From Rhynchonema sp. JSB1_4 (Eukaryota; Nematoda; Chromadorea; Monhysterida; Xyalidae): a DNA stretch of 64,000 nt. Of this stretch, positions 23,316-32,237 are shown in pieces (positions within the stretch are counted from its first letter, which is position 1; each line of letters begins with the position of its first letter). A program made the position numbers and the translations under genes. The stretch is from positions 32,145 to 96,144 of the forward strand of contig JASAMV010004291.1 of NCBI GenBank assembly GCA_030248065.1, in the 5' to 3' direction. Under the pieces are notes generated by a model. It had not been told where the DNA came from. It saw nothing but the letters and a program-made list of their open reading frames with translations, and did not search any database.

Positions 23316-24423
23316 GTCGTGTCCTACGCCGACGACATCACTGTGCCAGCCAGCGGCACCGACCTCGAAACTGTGTCCGCCCCACTCAACGACTACATCC
23401 AACATCTTTGCAACTTCTTCGCCGGATGCGGCCTCTCAGTCTCCGAAACCAAATCCACGTCCACAGTATTGACGTCAGGCCGCAGGCCCGCAACCCGCGG
23501 TCAAATCCTTCACCCCACCCATATACATCAACGGCACACGGCTTCCCACCGACTCCTACCCGAAAATCCTGGGTGTCGTATTCGATCCAGGCATCAGATT
23601 CGAACGCCATTGCGAGTCAATACGGTCGCGGGTGCAATCGCGCAACTCGATCCTAAAGGCGCTGGCAGGCACGAGCTGGGGGCAGAGCAAGGAGACCCTC
23701 AACGTCGCAACTTCAACGCTATCAGCAAGTCTATAATAAAGTACGCTGCGCCGGTATGGAAGCCAACCGCGAACAAGAAGGGCATAGACCGCATCCAGCG
23801 AGCCCAAAATGCCGCGTTGAGGGTCATTTCCGGCTGTCATCTGATGTCAAATACGGACCACCTACACCAAGAATGCAAGCAGCTGACTGTCGACCGCCAT
23901 CTAGACATGGTCAGCGCGCAATTCCTGGCGGCAGCGCAACTTCGAGAACATCCCTGCCACGAAACGACATCCGACCCACACCCGAAAGCCAAACGTCGAC
24001 CCACTCTTCAGTCCAAATTCGCGGAAGTTGTACACCGTAATGACGAAGAAGAAGTACGACTACGGCAAAACGCTGAAAGCGATCCACACCAACTTCGTCT
24101 CACAAGACAAGGCGGCACCCAGCGTCAATCGGGTCCTGGGCACCAAACCACCCGACATCAACCCAGAGGAAGAGTCGCTGGATCGGCGTACAAGATGCAC
24201 CCTGGCGCAATTACGCAGTGGTCACTGCCGCATGCTGAACTCATATCGCAATCGCATCGACCCAAACATACAAAACGTGTGCCCTCGATCCTGCACCGAG
24301 CCTGACACGGTCGAACATCTGTTTCGTTGCAAAAGCCGACCCGTATCCACGAGCCCAATCGATCTGTGGCGTAACCCGATCAAATGCGCAGAAGATCTGT
24401 CGGACATCTTCAGTCAACAATGA
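23316..24423 (+). pseudogene. 5'-truncated, frameshifted non-LTR retrotransposon reverse transcriptase
   Basis: The fragment begins at the RT catalytic motif (SYADDITV, 23319 on) and runs to a stop at 24421-24423. Recognisable RT-thumb and C-terminal blocks are KILGVVFDPGIRFERH, ILKALAGTSWGQSKE, IIKYAAPVWKP, RIQRAQNAALRVISGC, RTRCTLAQLRSGHCRMLNSY and a terminal CP.(S/C)C....T.EHLF.C cysteine-histidine motif. These fit jockey/CR1-like LINE proteins. At least three frameshifts are needed (near 23510, 23710 and 24000), so it is dead. Everything N-terminal to YADD is missing, as expected for a 5'-truncated LINE copy. About 150 bp of likely 3' UTR follow. Confidence 0.85.
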
Positions 24424-24994
24424 GACCACGACAACCGAACGATGGCAAACAACCAACCAACCAGCAGTATAGGGCGTGGACCGGCATAGCAAATCCTTCC
24501 AGAACCTTGTGTGATGTTAAGGCGTAAGCTTATTGTGGAAATTTTCTGGCTGGCTGACGTTTCAAATAATATATAAGGGGTAGTGTTTTGGGTATTTCAT
24601 CATTGTGGCTAATTGGTTATCACACTGCCAGTCGGGGGCCACGCAAATATGGTGTTTTACGGATTGCGTGTTGATTAAAGGGGCGGACTCATTGCTAAAA
24701 GTGCTCTTTTTATGATTTCAGCTTGTAGCTGGGATATGTGCGATCAGAATGACATCAAGATTAAATTTTCGTTCAGGTGAAACATCACCAGGCTGGATTT
24801 AGTGGTTTTTGCCTAAACCGTGTGTGTTAAAAACGGGGGTTCTGGCGTGGTGACGTGTGATTGGTTATTGATGATGTTTTGATTGTTTTGGAGTGGCCGT
24901 CCAGCCGTTACAAAACGCTGAAAATTTCAGCTCGATCCACCCTGTAGAAAGGTGCTTTTCAGCCACCCGAAAATTTGTGTGTTCGGCGGCGACA
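24424..24994. other. Probable LINE 3' flank and unassigned intergenic sequence
   Basis: No coding beyond the RT stop is visible. The LINE 3' UTR boundary cannot be set because there is no poly(A) tail or clear target duplication. Confidence 0.4.
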
Positions 24995-25223
24995 TAGGGT
25001 GATATTTTCGAAACGGTGTAAAGGTGAGTTGGGTGTAAGGGTCGGTGTATAAGCTCAATCGAAAGCTCGGTCGGTGTCAGCTCGGTGTAAACATGAAACA
25101 TTGCCTGCTATTAACGTGGAATGTTTCATGTTTACACCGAGCTGACACCGACCGAGCTTTCGACCGAGCTTACACCGACCCTTAAAACCAACTGAGCTTT
25201 ACACCGTTTCGAAAATGCCACCC
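24995..25223. mobile_element. Foldback element with TCGGTGT/ACACCGA words
   Basis: Arms at 24995-25102 and 25120-25223 are inverted copies built from repeated ACACCGA and GAGCTT words. They end in TTTTCGAAACGGTGTAAA and its complement, with a spacer of under 20 nt. The inner edges carry TGAAACATT/AATGTTTCA. It would form a long hairpin. Confidence 0.75.
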
Positions 25224-25291
25224 ATAAAGTGGGACAGATGACAACTGCGCTAAGGATCCGTACTGGCACTGCCTGTGTAAAAAAGATCAGG

Positions 25292-26033
25292 GGTAACTAG
25301 ACACTTGTTGACTGTAAACAACTGTACAAAACACGGGGTGGCGTTTTGTACGCTTGTTGACTGTGTGACAAAAATAAATTAAGCACAGCTAATGCATGCG
25401 TCAACAAGTGTACATTACAGCACGACTGTATTGAAAAAAAAACCCCCCCCCTACGCTTGTTGACTCTATGACATTTATGACAATAATGTTTTGTGCAATC
25501 AACAAGTGTACAAAACAGCACGACCGTGTTGTACACTTGTTGACTGTATGACAAAAATAATATTTATGACAAAAATGTTTTTGATATGTCGTCGTTGTCA
25601 TTATTTTGTTTTTGTGCACATTGTCAGCCAAAACAGCCAAGTATATGTAGGCAAATATTGTTTTTGTGATTCCCGATCAGTAAAGAGCGGGAAAATCCAA
25701 TTTCAAAAGCGCATCGATGTGCCCCCGATGTTTTGGGTTGTTCGTTCCGCCAAGTTATATGTTTGCGCAGTTTGGCTCGGCTGTTATAATTCACCCAATT
25801 GCTGAATGCTGCGTTATTTGTCATAAATGTCATTTTTGTCATACAGTCAACAAGTGTACAATACAGTCGTGCTGTTTTGTACACTTGTTGATTGCACGAA
25901 ACATTATTGTCATAAATGTCATACAGTCAACAAGCGTACAAAACAGTCGTGCTGTTATACATTTGTTGACGCGTGTGACATTTATGACAAATATGACATT
26001 TATTATCATACATTCAACAAGTGTCCACACACG
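25292..26033. mobile_element. Word-array element M (CTTGTTGACTGTATGACA words)
   Basis: The 8-bp duplication AGATCAGG lies at 25284-25291 and 26034-26041. Both ends share GACACTTGTTGA in inverted orientation. The word ACACTTGTTGACTGTATGACA or its complement occurs about ten times, often followed by TTTATGACAAAAATG or GTACAAAACAGCACGAC. A unique core (about 25620-25800) contains no convincing protein. Regular spacing is absent and words are inverted relative to one another, so this is not a CRISPR array. Confidence 0.8.
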
Positions 26034-26119
26034 AGATCAGGCAAACAACACGCGAATTTCTCTTTCTTTCATTTTCAAGGGGGGTAGTCGTCGGAAGTCG
26101 AGCCATTGGGGGCAGTCAC

Positions 26120-27480
26120 AGGCAGGCAGCAGAGGCCGCAATCGGGCCGGGTTTGGCCCGGCCCGGCCCGACCCGTACCCCCAAATCTCCGGCCCGGCCC
26201 GGCCCGACCCCCCTCCCCCCCCGCCCGCCCGATTTTTGGCTCAGATTTTAACCCAATTTTTGTCATAGTTTTTCGATTTTTTTGAACCTATTTTTTTGGT
26301 TAAAAACAGTTCAGGGGGGGTCCCCTAGGTACAGTAGGTAGGTAGGTCGCTCTCCGTAGGTACCCGCCCGGCGCTAGGCTAGTAAGTAAGTTCGATTTTT
26401 GGCTCAAAATGGTATATAAAATCGGTCTTTTCACTCAAATAGGCGTAATCGCCGCGCTCGCGCGAATTAGCGTTTTAGACACTTTTCTTCAAAATTTCAA
26501 TTTCCCCCTTAGCCCGCCGTAGTAGGTAGGTTCCGCCCACATTTTGGGTGGTACCGTAGGGTGCCGCCCCGCCTGGGTAGCTACCAGTGCTGTGGCTACT
26601 AGTGCGGGGCGGGTAGGGTACATAGGTGGAAAAAATCGGGGCGGGTAGGGGGGTAGTGTACCTGGGATTTTGGGGGGGGGAAATCCGGTTTGGGGGGGGG
26701 GGGGGGGGGGGGAAGATTTTTCGGGGCGGGTAGGGACAACACAAGTTTTTTCGCGTGCCTGTTTTTATGTACTAAAAAGTACATATATCGCGCGCAGCGC
26801 GAAATTTTTTGCTCTTTTTAGGGTTTTCGGTCGAAATTTGGGCATTTTTGACCGAAAAATGGGCATTTTGGGGGTAAAAATCGGGGCGGGTAGGGTACCA
26901 GGGGCGGGGCGGGTAGGGGGGTAGGGTACAAGAGCGGGGCGGGTAGGGGGGTAGCGTACCAGGCCGGGGCGGAGGACCATGGACCCCCCCCCCCCAGCCA
27001 CAGCACTGGTAGCTACACCACTGGTGAAAATACATTGTTTTCCATGAAATGGTCGTCAGATAGAGACAATACTGATCACTTGCTTGCCGAATCCGTCAGA
27101 AATTTTAGTATTTTTGACAAAAAAATCCCTACTTTTTCAGTAAAATAAGTCACTTCAGAAGCTTCGGGCCGGGTGCCCGGCCCCCCCCCCCCTCCTCCAA
27201 CTCCGCCCGCCCGCCCCCCGCCAGCCCAACGCCCCCCCCCCCCCCCCCCCCCCCCCTCTCCGCCCTGCCACCCCGCTCGGCCTGCCCCCCCCCTACCCCC
27301 ATCTCCTGCCCGGCCCGGCCCGACCCCCCAACGCTCCGGCCCGGCCCGGCCCGAATTTTTGGCTCAGATTTTAACCCAATTGTTGTCATAGTTTTTGCGA
27401 TTTTTTTGAACCTATTTTTTTGGTTGAAAACAACGGTGTTGCTGGGGGGTGGGGGCTGGGGGCCCCCCCTAGGTACAGTA
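26120..27480. mobile_element. Older GGCCCG-word element (family H) with D-type insertion
   Basis: GGCCCGGCCCGGCCCGAC tracts at 26140-26220 and 27166-27352 lie next to a shared non-repetitive arm (TTTTTGGCTCAGATTTTAAC). The arm is also found, inverted, at 22064-22160. A D-type element (about 26306-27023, GTAGGTAGGT words) and C1 interrupt it. Ends are not cleanly resolved. Confidence 0.55.
26585..27008. mobile_element. hAT-like element C1 (CGGGGCGGGTAGGGTAC words)
   Basis: The ends are CAGTGCTGTGGCT and AGCCACAGCACTG, a perfect 13-bp inverted pair. The 8-bp duplication GTAGCTAC lies at 26577-26584 and 27009-27016. Three to four CGGGGCGGGTAGGGTAC words sit at each end. The centre has CGCGCGCAGCGCG at about 26789. 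It lies inside a D-type element whose right end is GTAGCTACACCACTG (27009-27023). Confidence 0.9.
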
Positions 27481-27559
27481 GAGACCGTATTGTCGGAAAT
27501 AGAACCCCCCCATTAATTGACCCCCCCATTAATTGAACCCCCCCTAAATGGCTCGAAAT

Positions 27560-27984
27560 CAGAGGTGGGAATCGGGCCGGGTTACCTCGGCCCGGCCCGG
27601 CCCGACGAGGTCCGGGGGTCGGCCCGGCCCGGCCCGGCCCGACAGTTCGGGCCGGGAAGTCCGGCCCGGCCCGGCCCGGCCCGATTTTTTCGGCCCGACT
27701 TTTTCTGGTGATATTTTGAAGCAATTTTTTGGTGCAAAAATTACTGTTTTTTTTTGGTTTAGAAATACCTGATAATCATGGAAGTCGGTACTAATTTGCA
27801 GAATCGCGAGAAATTTTGGCAAATTTAGCCTAAAAAATCACGATTTTTTATTGAAATTCGATGATGTCGGGCCTTTTCGGGCCGGCCACCCCGGCCCGGC
27901 CCGGCCCGACATTCCGAAAAGTCGGCCCGGCCCGGCCCGACCGTTCGGGCCGGAAACCTCGGCCCGGCCCGATTCCCACCTCTG
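27560..27984. mobile_element. hAT-like element H3 (GGCCCGGCCCG words), nested in I
   Basis: The ends are CAGAGGTGGGAATCGGGCCG and the exact complement. The 8-bp duplication CTCGAAAT lies at 27552-27559 and 27985-27992. GGCCCGGCCCGGCCCGAC words fill both subterminal zones. The centre is A/T-rich. The CAGAGGTG terminus is typical of hAT elements. Confidence 0.9.
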
Positions 27985-28338
27985 CTCGAAATCAAAAATA
28001 GAACCCCCCCATTAATTGACCCCCCATTAATAGAGCCCCACCCCAACCTTCACCGTACCACAGATTAGTGGTATGGTAGGGCAGTGTTGTTGTGTCAAAC
28101 GTTGTTTAAGCTTGCGTACACAACAGAATACACCTTTTTAAGCACAACTGCCGCTGTTGAAGTTAGAAAATACCGAAAACAAGCCATTTTTATGGGCATT
28201 ATTAACAATGATTTTTTTCGTCGGGGGGCCAAATGAAAAATATAACCCCCCCAATAATTGACCCCCCCATAAATTGAACCCCCCCACAATGACCCCAGTG
28301 AAAAATTAGACCCCCCGGGTTCAGTGTAGTGGCAGGCC

Positions 28339-28753
28339 CAATGGTGTGGCTGGGGGGGGCGGGGGGGGGGGGGGTCCCCCCCCCAAGGTACAGTAGGTAG
28401 GTTGCCGCCCCTCGCCTGGTACAGTAGGTAGGTTGCCGCCCCTCCCCTGGTACAGTAGGTAGGTTGCCGCCCCACCTAACTTTTCACCCAAAACATACAT
28501 TTTTGGCTTAAAATTGCATAAAATTAGCATATTTGTATGCAAATAGGCGAAAAATCGCGCGCTGCGCGCGAAATTAGTGTTTTAGGCCACATTTTCTTCA
28601 GTATTTAGACATAAAAAATTTCGGTTTCCAGATGACTCCCCCCCCCCACGTGGTACGACCCCCCCTAGCTCGGCTGGTACAGTAGGTAGGTTGCCGCCCC
28701 GCATTTTGGGTGGTACAGTAGGTTGCCGCCCCGCCTGGGTAGCTACACCACTG
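28339..28753. mobile_element. hAT-like element D2 (GGTACAGTAGGTAGGTTGCC words), nested in L
   Basis: The ends are CAATGGTGTGGCT and AGCTACACCACTG. The 8-bp duplication GGCAGGCC lies at 28331-28338 and 28754-28761. The word occurs three times on the left and twice on the right in the same orientation. The core CGCGCGCTGCGCGCG lies at about 28554. It is non-coding. Confidence 0.88.
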
Positions 28754-29126
28754 GGCAGGCCCATGTGTGGGAGGTAAGTATGATGCGGGGTTGGGACCGG
28801 AAGCGTGAGAGGTATGATTTTGGTCACCCAAAAAGGCGAAAAAACACCGTTTTTGTGATACAATTTTGGCCAAAAATTGAGGTAAAAACTACTTTTTCAA
28901 AATTTTCGCCGAAAATCGCCTAAAAATAGGTATTATGGGTGGGTTTGCGCGCGGAGCGCGCGATTTTTGCGAAAATAAGGTCGAAAAACACCGATTTTTG
29001 CCTTAAAAAGGTATAAAATTGCTTGTGAGAGGTATGATTTGGAGTTGTGAGAGGTAAGTTAAGTACTCAACCCCCCCCAACCCCCCCCTCGGGTTTTGTG
29101 GTAGGTAAGTACTGAGAGGGGGTAAC

Positions 29127-29445
29127 CAGCGCCGCGGGGGGGGGGGTGGGGGGGTCCCCCCCAATGGTACCTACCCGCCCCGGCCTGGTACGCTACCCCC
29201 CTACCCGCCCCGCTCTTGTACCCTACCCCCCTACCCGCCCCGCCCTGGTACCCTACCCGCCCCGATTTTTACCCCCAAAATGCCCATTTTTCGGTCAAAA
29301 ATGCTCAAATTTCACGAAAAACCCTAAAAAAATGCAAAAAATCTCGCGCTGCGCGCGATATATGCACTTTTTAGTACATAAAAACAGGCACCCGAAAAAA
29401 CTTGTGTTGTACCCTACCCGCCCCGCAAAAGTAGCCACAGCACTG
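29127..29445. mobile_element. hAT-like element C2 (TACCCTACCCGCCCCG words), nested in L
   Basis: The right end AGCCACAGCACTG matches C1. The left end CAGCGCCGCGG is the same sequence with three T-to-C changes. The 8-bp duplication GGGGTAAC lies at 29119-29126 and 29446-29453. A core CTCGCGCTGCGCGCGA sits at about 29345. The interior is about 90 percent like C1 and C3 by eye. Confidence 0.85.
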
Positions 29446-29745
29446 GGGGTAACCCCCCCCCCCAACCCCCCCCCCAGCCACTACTCTGCCCGGGTTCTAT
29501 TTTCCGACAATACGGTAGGTAGGTTGACGCTCCATCTTGGTACATAACAGTAGGTAGGTCGCCGCCCGGCGGCTGGTACAGTAAGTTGTTGCGATCTTTG
29601 GCTCAAAATGGCATAAAATCGGCATTTTTCATTCAAAATACGCGCTACGCCCGAAATGAGCGTTGTAGAGCACATTTTCATCAATATTTAGACCTAAAAA
29701 TGTTTATCCGCCCCCACCCCCTAGCTCGGCCGGTACAGTAGGAGG

Positions 29746-30647
29746 CAGTGGTGTAGTACTTGGTCAGGGTGTTGACGATAGATAGATTGGGACCCGAAAT
29801 GTGTTGACGATAGATAGATGACCCAAGTCCGAAGTCTGGGGGGGTCGACCCAAACTTGTTGACGATAGATAGATGGTGGGGGGGTCTCCAAAAATCAAGG
29901 TATAGTATAGTGCATTAAGCAGGTAATAATGTGTAAATATTAATGAAAATGTGTATAGATGTACTATATCCGCGCGTAGCGCGCGATTTTTGCCTATTTG
30001 TGGTGAAAAATACCGATTTTGAGCCATTTTGAGGCAAAAATGTCAATTTTGGGTTCGAAATGTGTTGACGATAGATAGATTGTTCCCAAAATTTGTTGAC
30101 GATAGATAGATTTGCCCATAAGTGTTGACGATAGATAGATGAAATCAGTGGTGTCGTTGGGAAATCAAAAAGTCAGGATACCGGATACCCAAAATCCAAA
30201 ATTTTCGGATACCGGATACCCAAAATGAAAAATCTCGGATACCAGGGGGGGTTGCTCCCTAAAATAAAAAATCTCGGATACCCAGGGGGGTTGTTCAAAA
30301 AAGGTCAATTTTTTTAGAGGAAAATCGAGCAAAATCGGTGTTGAAAACGCAAAAAATGGTCATTTTGGGGGTTATGCTTGCGCCAGCAAGCGATTTTGAG
30401 CATTTTGGAGGTAAAAATGGGCAATTTTTACAGTTTTCGGAAAAATTTTAGGGTAGGATACCCCTGGACAAAAAGTCAGGATACCGGATACCCCTGGGTG
30501 AAAAAATCAAGATACCGGATACCGGATACTAGGGGGGGTAACCCCCCCCCCCTCCCCCCCAACGACACCACTGGATGAAATCAAAAAGTGTTGACGATAG
30601 ATAGATGAATTTGGGGGGGACCCCCCACCCCCCCAAGTACTACCCTG
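29746..30647. mobile_element. hAT-like element G (GTTGACGATAGATAGAT words), host of B2
   Basis: The ends are CAGTGGTGTAGTACTTGG and CCAAGTACTACCCTG. The 8-bp duplication GTAGGAGG lies at 29738-29745 and 30648-30655. The word TGTTGACGATAGATAGAT occurs three times on the left and four times on the right, all in one orientation. The core is CGCGCGTAGCGCGCG. It is inserted in a D-type word and itself interrupted by B2. Confidence 0.9.
30146..30573. mobile_element. hAT-like element B2 (GGATACCGGATACCC words), nested in G
   Basis: The ends are CAGTGGTGTCGTTG and CAACGACACCACTG, a perfect 14-bp inverted pair. The 8-bp duplication GATGAAAT lies at 30138-30145 and 30574-30581. About ten GGATACC words sit next to the ends. 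The core is GCTTGCGCCAGCAAGCG. It is the intact reference for B1. Confidence 0.92.
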
Positions 30648-30731
30648 GTAGGAGGTAGGTTGCCTTTGCCACCCCACATTTTTGGTGGTACAGTAGGTTG
30701 CCGCCCCGCCTGGGTAGCAACACCACTCACC

Positions 30732-31165
30732 ACTGGACCAGTGCTGTGGCCGGGCGGGGGCGGGGGGGGGGGTCCCCCAATGGTACCCTACCCGCCCCGG
30801 CCTGGTACGCTACCCCCCTACCCGCCCCGCTCTGGTACCCTACCCCCTACCCGCCCCGCCCTGGTACCCTACCCGCCCCGATTTTTACCCCCAAAATGCC
30901 CAAATTTCGACCCAAAAACCCTAAAAAGTGCAAAAAATCTCGCGCTGCGCGCGATATATGCACTTTTTAGTACATAAAAACAGGCACCCGAAAAAAACTT
31001 GTGTTGTACCCTACCCGCCCCGAAAAATCTTCCCCCCCCCCCCCCCCCAAACCGGATTTCCCCCCCCCCCAAAAATCCCAGGTACACTACCCCCCCCCTA
31101 CCCGCCCCGATTCCCCCCCCCCCTCGCGCGCAGCGCGAGATTTTTTGCACTTTTTAGGGTTTTTG
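30732..31165. mobile_element. Truncated element C3 (TACCCTACCCGCCCCG words)
   Basis: The left end CAGTGCTGTGGCC is followed by the same word series and centre as C1 and C2. The right end is lost in C runs and a second CGCGCGCAGCGCG core (31124-31138), where it abuts family Q sequence. Confidence 0.65.
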
Positions 31166-31203
31166 GAGAATTTTCAAATACTTTGCCTGATCCAACAAGC
31201 GCA

Positions 31204-31601
31204 TACTGGCGGATGAAAAAAACGTTTTTTTTCACAGAAGAAACCGAAAAAAACGGGTCTATCTCGGACATGAAAAAAACCGAAAAAAACCTCAACCTCC
31301 GAGAATCACCGGTCTTTTTTCACGAAATTTTCCAATTCTTGAAAGAAATTGGGAAATTTATGTTGAGAACAACTTTGTCCAAGCGCGGGCGATGTCAATG
31401 TAGCTTGTTTCAACTATTTTAGTCACAATAAGCATCAAAAACACCCATAGGCACCACTGTAGCGTAGCGTCCGTGCTAACATTACTATGTGTCAAGAATA
31501 CCTTATTAGGGCTTCCGCTATCCTGCGGTTTTTTATCGGTTTTTTTTCGGGTTTTTTTCACGAAATATAAAAAACCGATTTTTCCGTATTTCCAGTATAA
31601 A
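31204..31601. mobile_element. Element P (AAAAAAACCGAAAAAAAC words) inside a family Q foldback
   Basis: TACTGG and CCAGTA ends are flanked by AACAAGCGCA on both sides (31194-31203, 31600-31609), a duplication of 8-10 bp. AAAAAACCGAAAAAAC words and their complements fill the ends. The flanks (TTGCCTGATCC on the left, GCGGATCAGGCAA near 31697 on the right) are the two halves of a split family Q element like those at 36362 and 41318. Confidence 0.7.
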
Positions 31602-31839
31602 CAAGCGCACTGCGCACAAACGTGCATTCTATCTAAATGGCAGTCACCACGCCACCGCCAGTTGTGGTTGTACCACTTGGATGCATGCGCTTTGCGGATC
31701 AGGCAACCAGAAAGAGAGCAACAACAACAAAATATAAGAAGAGTAAACAGGGGACCTCGTCAATTCACTCACCGTATTCATGTTCTCAGACTGAGCTCCA
31801 AACATAATATTTTTTCGTTTTTAATGCACTTGCAGCTAG

Positions 31840-31935
31840 GCATGGGCACAACACCCAATACCCAATAACCACCCTATACCTGGTATTGGGTTTGGTATTG
31901 GGTACCCAATACTGACCCATTCCCCCCAAAATTCT
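31840..31935. repeat. GGTATTGGGTACCCAATACC word cluster
   Basis: Repeats of CCCAATACCC and GGTATTGGGT in both orientations occur here and, in short form, at 20125-20158. They share the GGTACC-centred style of the word-array families but no ends were found. Confidence 0.5.
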
Positions 31936-32135
31936 GGGTACATCACCCCGGTATCTCCCCCTCTTTTTGGCCGCAAGGTACAGTATCTCCCCTCAGAAGT
32001 AGCCACAGCACTGCTTCGGACGGAGGAGGGGGACCCGGTTTTTTCAGTTGGTATATTTTTCCGGAAAGACTACAACTATAGATCACATCACAATATTTTG
32101 AAGATCATGTCCATCCCACTCCCACTTCGCTGTCT

Positions 32136-32145
32136 CCTATTTCAG
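32136..32145 (+). promoter_or_regulatory. Candidate splice acceptor upstream of RAB10 start (cis or SL trans-splicing)
   Basis: TCCTATTTCAG ends at 32145, 92 nt before the RAB10 ATG, with no other strong acceptor closer. In a nematode this would fit either a 5' UTR exon boundary or a spliced-leader trans-splice site. The role is inferred, not shown. Confidence 0.35.
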
Positions 32146-32237
32146 ATGCTACCACAATCCATTAACAAGCAAACTTGAAAGTTCAACCCGAAAAAAGAAC
32201 GAGACATAACGAAGATCAATCTGGATCTGATGTGAAT

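Larger units (their letters stand above)
28322..29488. mobile_element. hAT-like element L (GTGAGAGGTATGATTT words), host of D2 and C2
   Basis: The ends are CAGTGTAGTGGC and GCCACTACTCTG. The 8-bp duplication CCCGGGTT lies at 28314-28321 and 29489-29496. GAGAGGTATGATTT/GAGAGGTAAGT words lie at 28760-28815 and 29025-29120. The core is GCGCGCGGAGCGCGCG at 28946-28961. It is interrupted near both ends by D2 and C2. A decayed relative without clear ends is at 32590-32790 in RAB10 intron 1. Confidence 0.85.
27484..29519. mobile_element. Element I (AGAACCCCCCCATTAATTGA words), host of H3 and L
   Basis: ACCGTATTGTCGGAAATAGA at 27484 is mirrored by its near-complement ending at 29519. Next to the left end are repeated AATAGAACCCCCCC and CCCCCATTAATTGA words, which recur at 27990-28040 and 28235-28315. 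It interrupts a D-type GTACAGTAGGTAGG word and contains H3 (27560-27984) and L (28322-29488). The small element at 50263-50429 has a related ACCGTA terminus and CCCCCC words, so the two are probably one superfamily. Confidence 0.7.

Noticed and set aside
23249..23656. 135-codon Arg-rich frame overlapping the reverse transcriptase
   Set aside because: A shifted-frame shadow; the conserved YADD and KILGV blocks are in the other frames.
25292..26033. Regular-looking repeats resembling a CRISPR array
   Set aside because: Repeats occur in both orientations with irregular spacing, the region has an 8-bp target duplication, and the window is eukaryotic.
26130..28060. Long Pro/Gly/Arg-rich open frames across GGCCCG and C-run tracts
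   Set aside because: They are open only because the G/C words lack stops, occur on both strands and all frames, and lie inside defined transposons.
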